64,000 bases of DNA from Streptomyces sp. AC550_RSS872 (lineage in GTDB: Bacteria > Actinomycetota > Actinomycetes > Streptomycetales > Streptomycetaceae): NCBI RefSeq assembly GCF_019049285.1, contig NZ_JAGMUL010000196.1, positions 58,906 to 122,905 of the forward strand, written 5' to 3'. The translations under genes were made by a program, and so were the position numbers. Below the pieces are notes generated by a model, which had not been told where the DNA came from, ran no database searches, and was given only the letters and a program-made list of their open reading frames with translations. Positions 62,330 through 64,000 of this stretch are shown piece by piece; position 1 is the stretch's first letter, and each line of letters opens with the position of its first letter.

Positions 62330-62518
62330 CCGGTGACCCACCTTCCCACCCGGTCGGGGCTGCGGCACACGACCGAGTGGGAAGCGTTGCAGGACGGCAA
62401 GCCGGTGTCCGTCTTGCGACTGTGGAAAACGGTGAACCCGCTGTCCTTGGGCGCCCCACTCACGACGGGCTTCTCGCCCGGGTAGGCGGCGTAAACCACC
62501 TCGAAGCCTTTGCGCCCC
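62330..62518 (-). pseudogene. Right-handed beta-helix protein remnant
   Basis: Minus-strand reading FEVVYAAYPGEKPVVSGAPK from about 62510 resembles the first coil of parallel beta-helix polysaccharide enzymes (VxYRAYPGEKPVxSGG). It decays within 60 residues. Confidence 0.45.
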
Positions 62519-62617
62519 GGAGTCGGACGCGCCCAGGGCGAACACCTGGGACAGGCGGTGGGTGCCGCGCGCACGTGCCAGAGCCGGGCCAGGCTGTGGT
62601 GGAAGTCGCGGCAGCCG

Positions 62618-63450
62618 ATGAATGAAACCGCTCTCGCGGTCCAGGAGTTGCTCGCCGCGCGGTGCGCGATCGCACCGGCGTACACCCGCAACGGCACGTC
62701 CTACCCGGCGAGCCGGATCATCACCGGCCGGCACGGCTCCCGGCTGCCCTCGCACACTGGTTTCCTCAGGGCGCAGCAGGCCCAGGACCCGCTGGTACCG
62801 GACGCCAGCTGGCTCGGCGTCGCTCATGTGGACGAGTTCGTGCAGTTCCTGCCCGCCGATACCCCGCGTGGGTGGAAGATCGGCATCGCCGACCCGGAGG
62901 GCGCGCTCGCGGTGCTGCGCAAGGCACAGCGCGACGGACACGGCAGCAAGAAGGTGTTCTCCATTCCCCGTTCCTACGACGACGGCCGCATTCCGACCAT
63001 CGACCAGGCGCTGTCTGACCGGCGGTTGCTGAAAGACAACGCGTATGCGGCCCGGATGCTAGGAAGAATGTGGCGCTGCTGAAGCGGGAGACCGGCGTCA
63101 CTGACGCAGAGATCGTGAGCATCCCGGCAATGTTCGACGGCGGCTTCCCATGGGCGGGTTCCGCGCCGTCCGGGCAGGCGCGGAACCGGCCGGTCATCGC
63201 CTACTACCCCGATGCTGTCAATGGCGTCGCACTGAGCCCGAAGACGTACCTGGCCCCCGAGCAGTGGGGCCCGGTGGTCGGCGGCAAGGGCCTCCTCGCG
63301 GAGGCGGTGACGAAGGCGTACGCCAAGACCGGCATGCGAGTGCGTTACCTGGACGACTGGCGCATCCACCACGTCTCCGCCGGCGAGGTGCACTGCGGCA
63401 CCAACACAATCCGCGCGGCGGACACGGCGTGGTGGAGTTCTCCTCAGTAG
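62618..63450 (+). pseudogene. Protein-arginine deiminase (PAD) catalytic domain, 5'-truncated and frameshifted
   Basis: The reading from about 62618 gives SWLGVAHVDEFVQFLPADTP, whose HVDEF holds the His-x-Asp pair of PADs, then DGGFPWAGSAPSG in the next frame and WRIHHVSAGEVHCGTNTIRA, whose Cys is the PAD nucleophile. The two parts join if one base is restored near 63063 (MLG / KNVALLKRETG). PADs turn peptidyl arginine into citrulline; bacterial family members are usually exported and longer, so the signal and N-terminal domains seem to be missing here. Nothing upstream offers a proper start. Confidence 0.8.
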
Positions 63451-63535
63451 GAACGGACTCTGAGGTTGCGCAGGTCGCCTTGCGCGCCTCAGCTCCGTGC
63501 CACGACACGGCCTCCAGGTCGGACCGACAGCGGGG

Positions 63536-63712
63536 TCACGCGTCATGCCGCCCGTTGCTGTCGGCGTCAGCGGGAACGGGCTGGAGGCCGAGAGCCCTGC
63601 GCAGCGCCCGGAACCTGACCGTCCACATGTGGCGTGCCGCTTGCGCGTCGGGCGCGTAATGCTCCGCGGCGTGATAGGCGCCGGGATAGACGTGCAGCTC
63701 CGCCGCTGGACC
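63536..63712 (-). pseudogene. Alpha/beta-hydrolase C-terminal remnant
   Basis: AELHVYPGAYHAAEHYAP (with the catalytic His) and then ARHMWTVRFRALRRALGL, stop at 63536, match the end of lipase/esterase-like alpha/beta hydrolases. It begins abruptly near 63712, where the membrane protein reading on the other strand takes over. Confidence 0.65.
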
Positions 63713-64000
63713 ACGCCCCGCCGCGCGGTCGTCGTCCTTCTGCTGCTCTCCGGCCTCGGATTCCTGCGCCGCGTCCCGGAGTTCCTCAACGACATCGGCG
63801 CCACCGGCCTGTTGCTGATCGTCGTCCTCCTCGTCACACGCGCCCATGAGGTACGGCGCTCGTACGCCCTGCCCGTCGCCGCTGCCATGGCAGTGCGCGC
63901 CTTCTACCTCCGCTACGGCAGCGCGGGCACCCTTCTGGCGATAGCCCTCGCCGCCCTGTTCGCCTACGGCCCGCGCGCCTGGCTCGCCCAGGGCCGCCGC
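63659..64000 (+). CDS. Membrane protein fragment, runs off the window
   Basis: From about 63715 the plus strand reads RRAVVVLLLLSGLGFLRRVP, TGLLLIVVLLVTRAHEVRRS and TLLAIALAALFAYGPRAWLA, three likely membrane segments with strong coding bias and no stop to 64000. ATG 63659 and GTG 63692 are in frame but lie over the hydrolase remnant on the other strand, so the true N-terminus was probably replaced at the junction near 63712. Family not recognised. Confidence 0.5.
   Translation, partial: MLRGVIGAGIDVQLRRWTTPRRAVVVLLLLSGLGFLRRVPEFLNDIGATGLLLIVVLLVTRAHEVRRSYALPVAAAMAVRAFYLRYGSAGTLLAIALAALFAYGPRAWLAQGRR

Noticed and set aside
1..64000. tRNA, rRNA, riboswitch or replication origin
   Set aside because: I scanned by eye for tRNA T-loop signatures, rRNA-like blocks and DnaA-box clusters and saw none; a covariance-model search would be decisive.

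Overview
The window looks like an accessory, insertion-sequence-rich stretch of a Streptomyces-type actinomycete chromosome (an arm region would fit, but nothing in the sequence proves it). Supporting signs are the very high GC content with G/C at almost every third codon position, frequent GTG starts, AGGAGG-like ribosome sites, a mycothiol-type maleylpyruvate isomerase, a kinase/receiver/SpoIIE-phosphatase fusion, and sugar ABC permeases without a local ATPase (Streptomyces commonly share one ATPase, MsiK).

Bases 1-31,000 are a graveyard of transposases (IS630, IS5, IS21/IstB, IS110, IS481, ISL3 and an unassigned DDE-type family) with single genes stranded between them. The stranded genes are a 58-residue membrane peptide with its own hairpin and terminator (1069), two hypothetical genes (2085 and 3526, minus), an intact IS110 (4297), an aldo/keto reductase (6387, minus), an XRE-cupin regulator with two PLP enzymes (7384-10600, the decarboxylase frameshifted), a metallophosphoesterase (10889), a small hypothetical (14445), two GNATs and a HAD phosphatase (15048-17224, minus), a lipoprotein (18537, minus), the 1195-residue hybrid signalling protein (23615, minus), a small secreted peptide (25530, minus), a LmbE-type deacetylase (27728) and an aminoglycoside-phosphotransferase-like kinase (30351, minus).

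Bases 30,677-43,578 are an almost intact oligosaccharide locus: LacI regulator (minus), Tat-type lipoprotein binding protein, two permeases, a cytoplasmic GH65 enzyme, a GH3 beta-glycosidase, and a secreted GH65 enzyme with a ricin-type lectin tail. An ATCGGTAA motif occurs both at the LacI start and just below a good promoter in front of the binding-protein gene. A 90-bp piece of a third GH65 gene lies 13-16 kb upstream at 27268.

Bases 43,580-46,250 hold decayed genes and a second IS110 copy. Its first 499 bp repeat the fragment at 3535-4033 in inverted orientation, so the two copies bracket 40.6 kb.

Bases 46,251-58,200 encode aromatic acid catabolism: an AAHS-type transporter, a decayed secreted hydrolase, a PaaX-family regulator (minus), and a divergent, tightly overlapping operon. 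The operon encodes an acyl-CoA hydroxylase, an NDP-forming acyl-CoA synthetase, an aryl-AMP ligase, gentisate 1,2-dioxygenase, a fumarylpyruvate hydrolase and a maleylpyruvate isomerase, followed by an alpha/beta hydrolase with two nonsense codons. This matches the salicylate-to-gentisate route through salicylyl-CoA (sdg genes), giving fumarate and pyruvate.

Bases 58,370-64,000 hold a Tn3 remnant, a truncated GH43-AbfB protein, a complete GH29 alpha-L-fucosidase with lectin-like domains, a beta-helix remnant, a frameshifted protein-arginine deiminase, a hydrolase remnant and a membrane protein running off the edge. No tRNA, rRNA, CRISPR array or replication origin was recognised.
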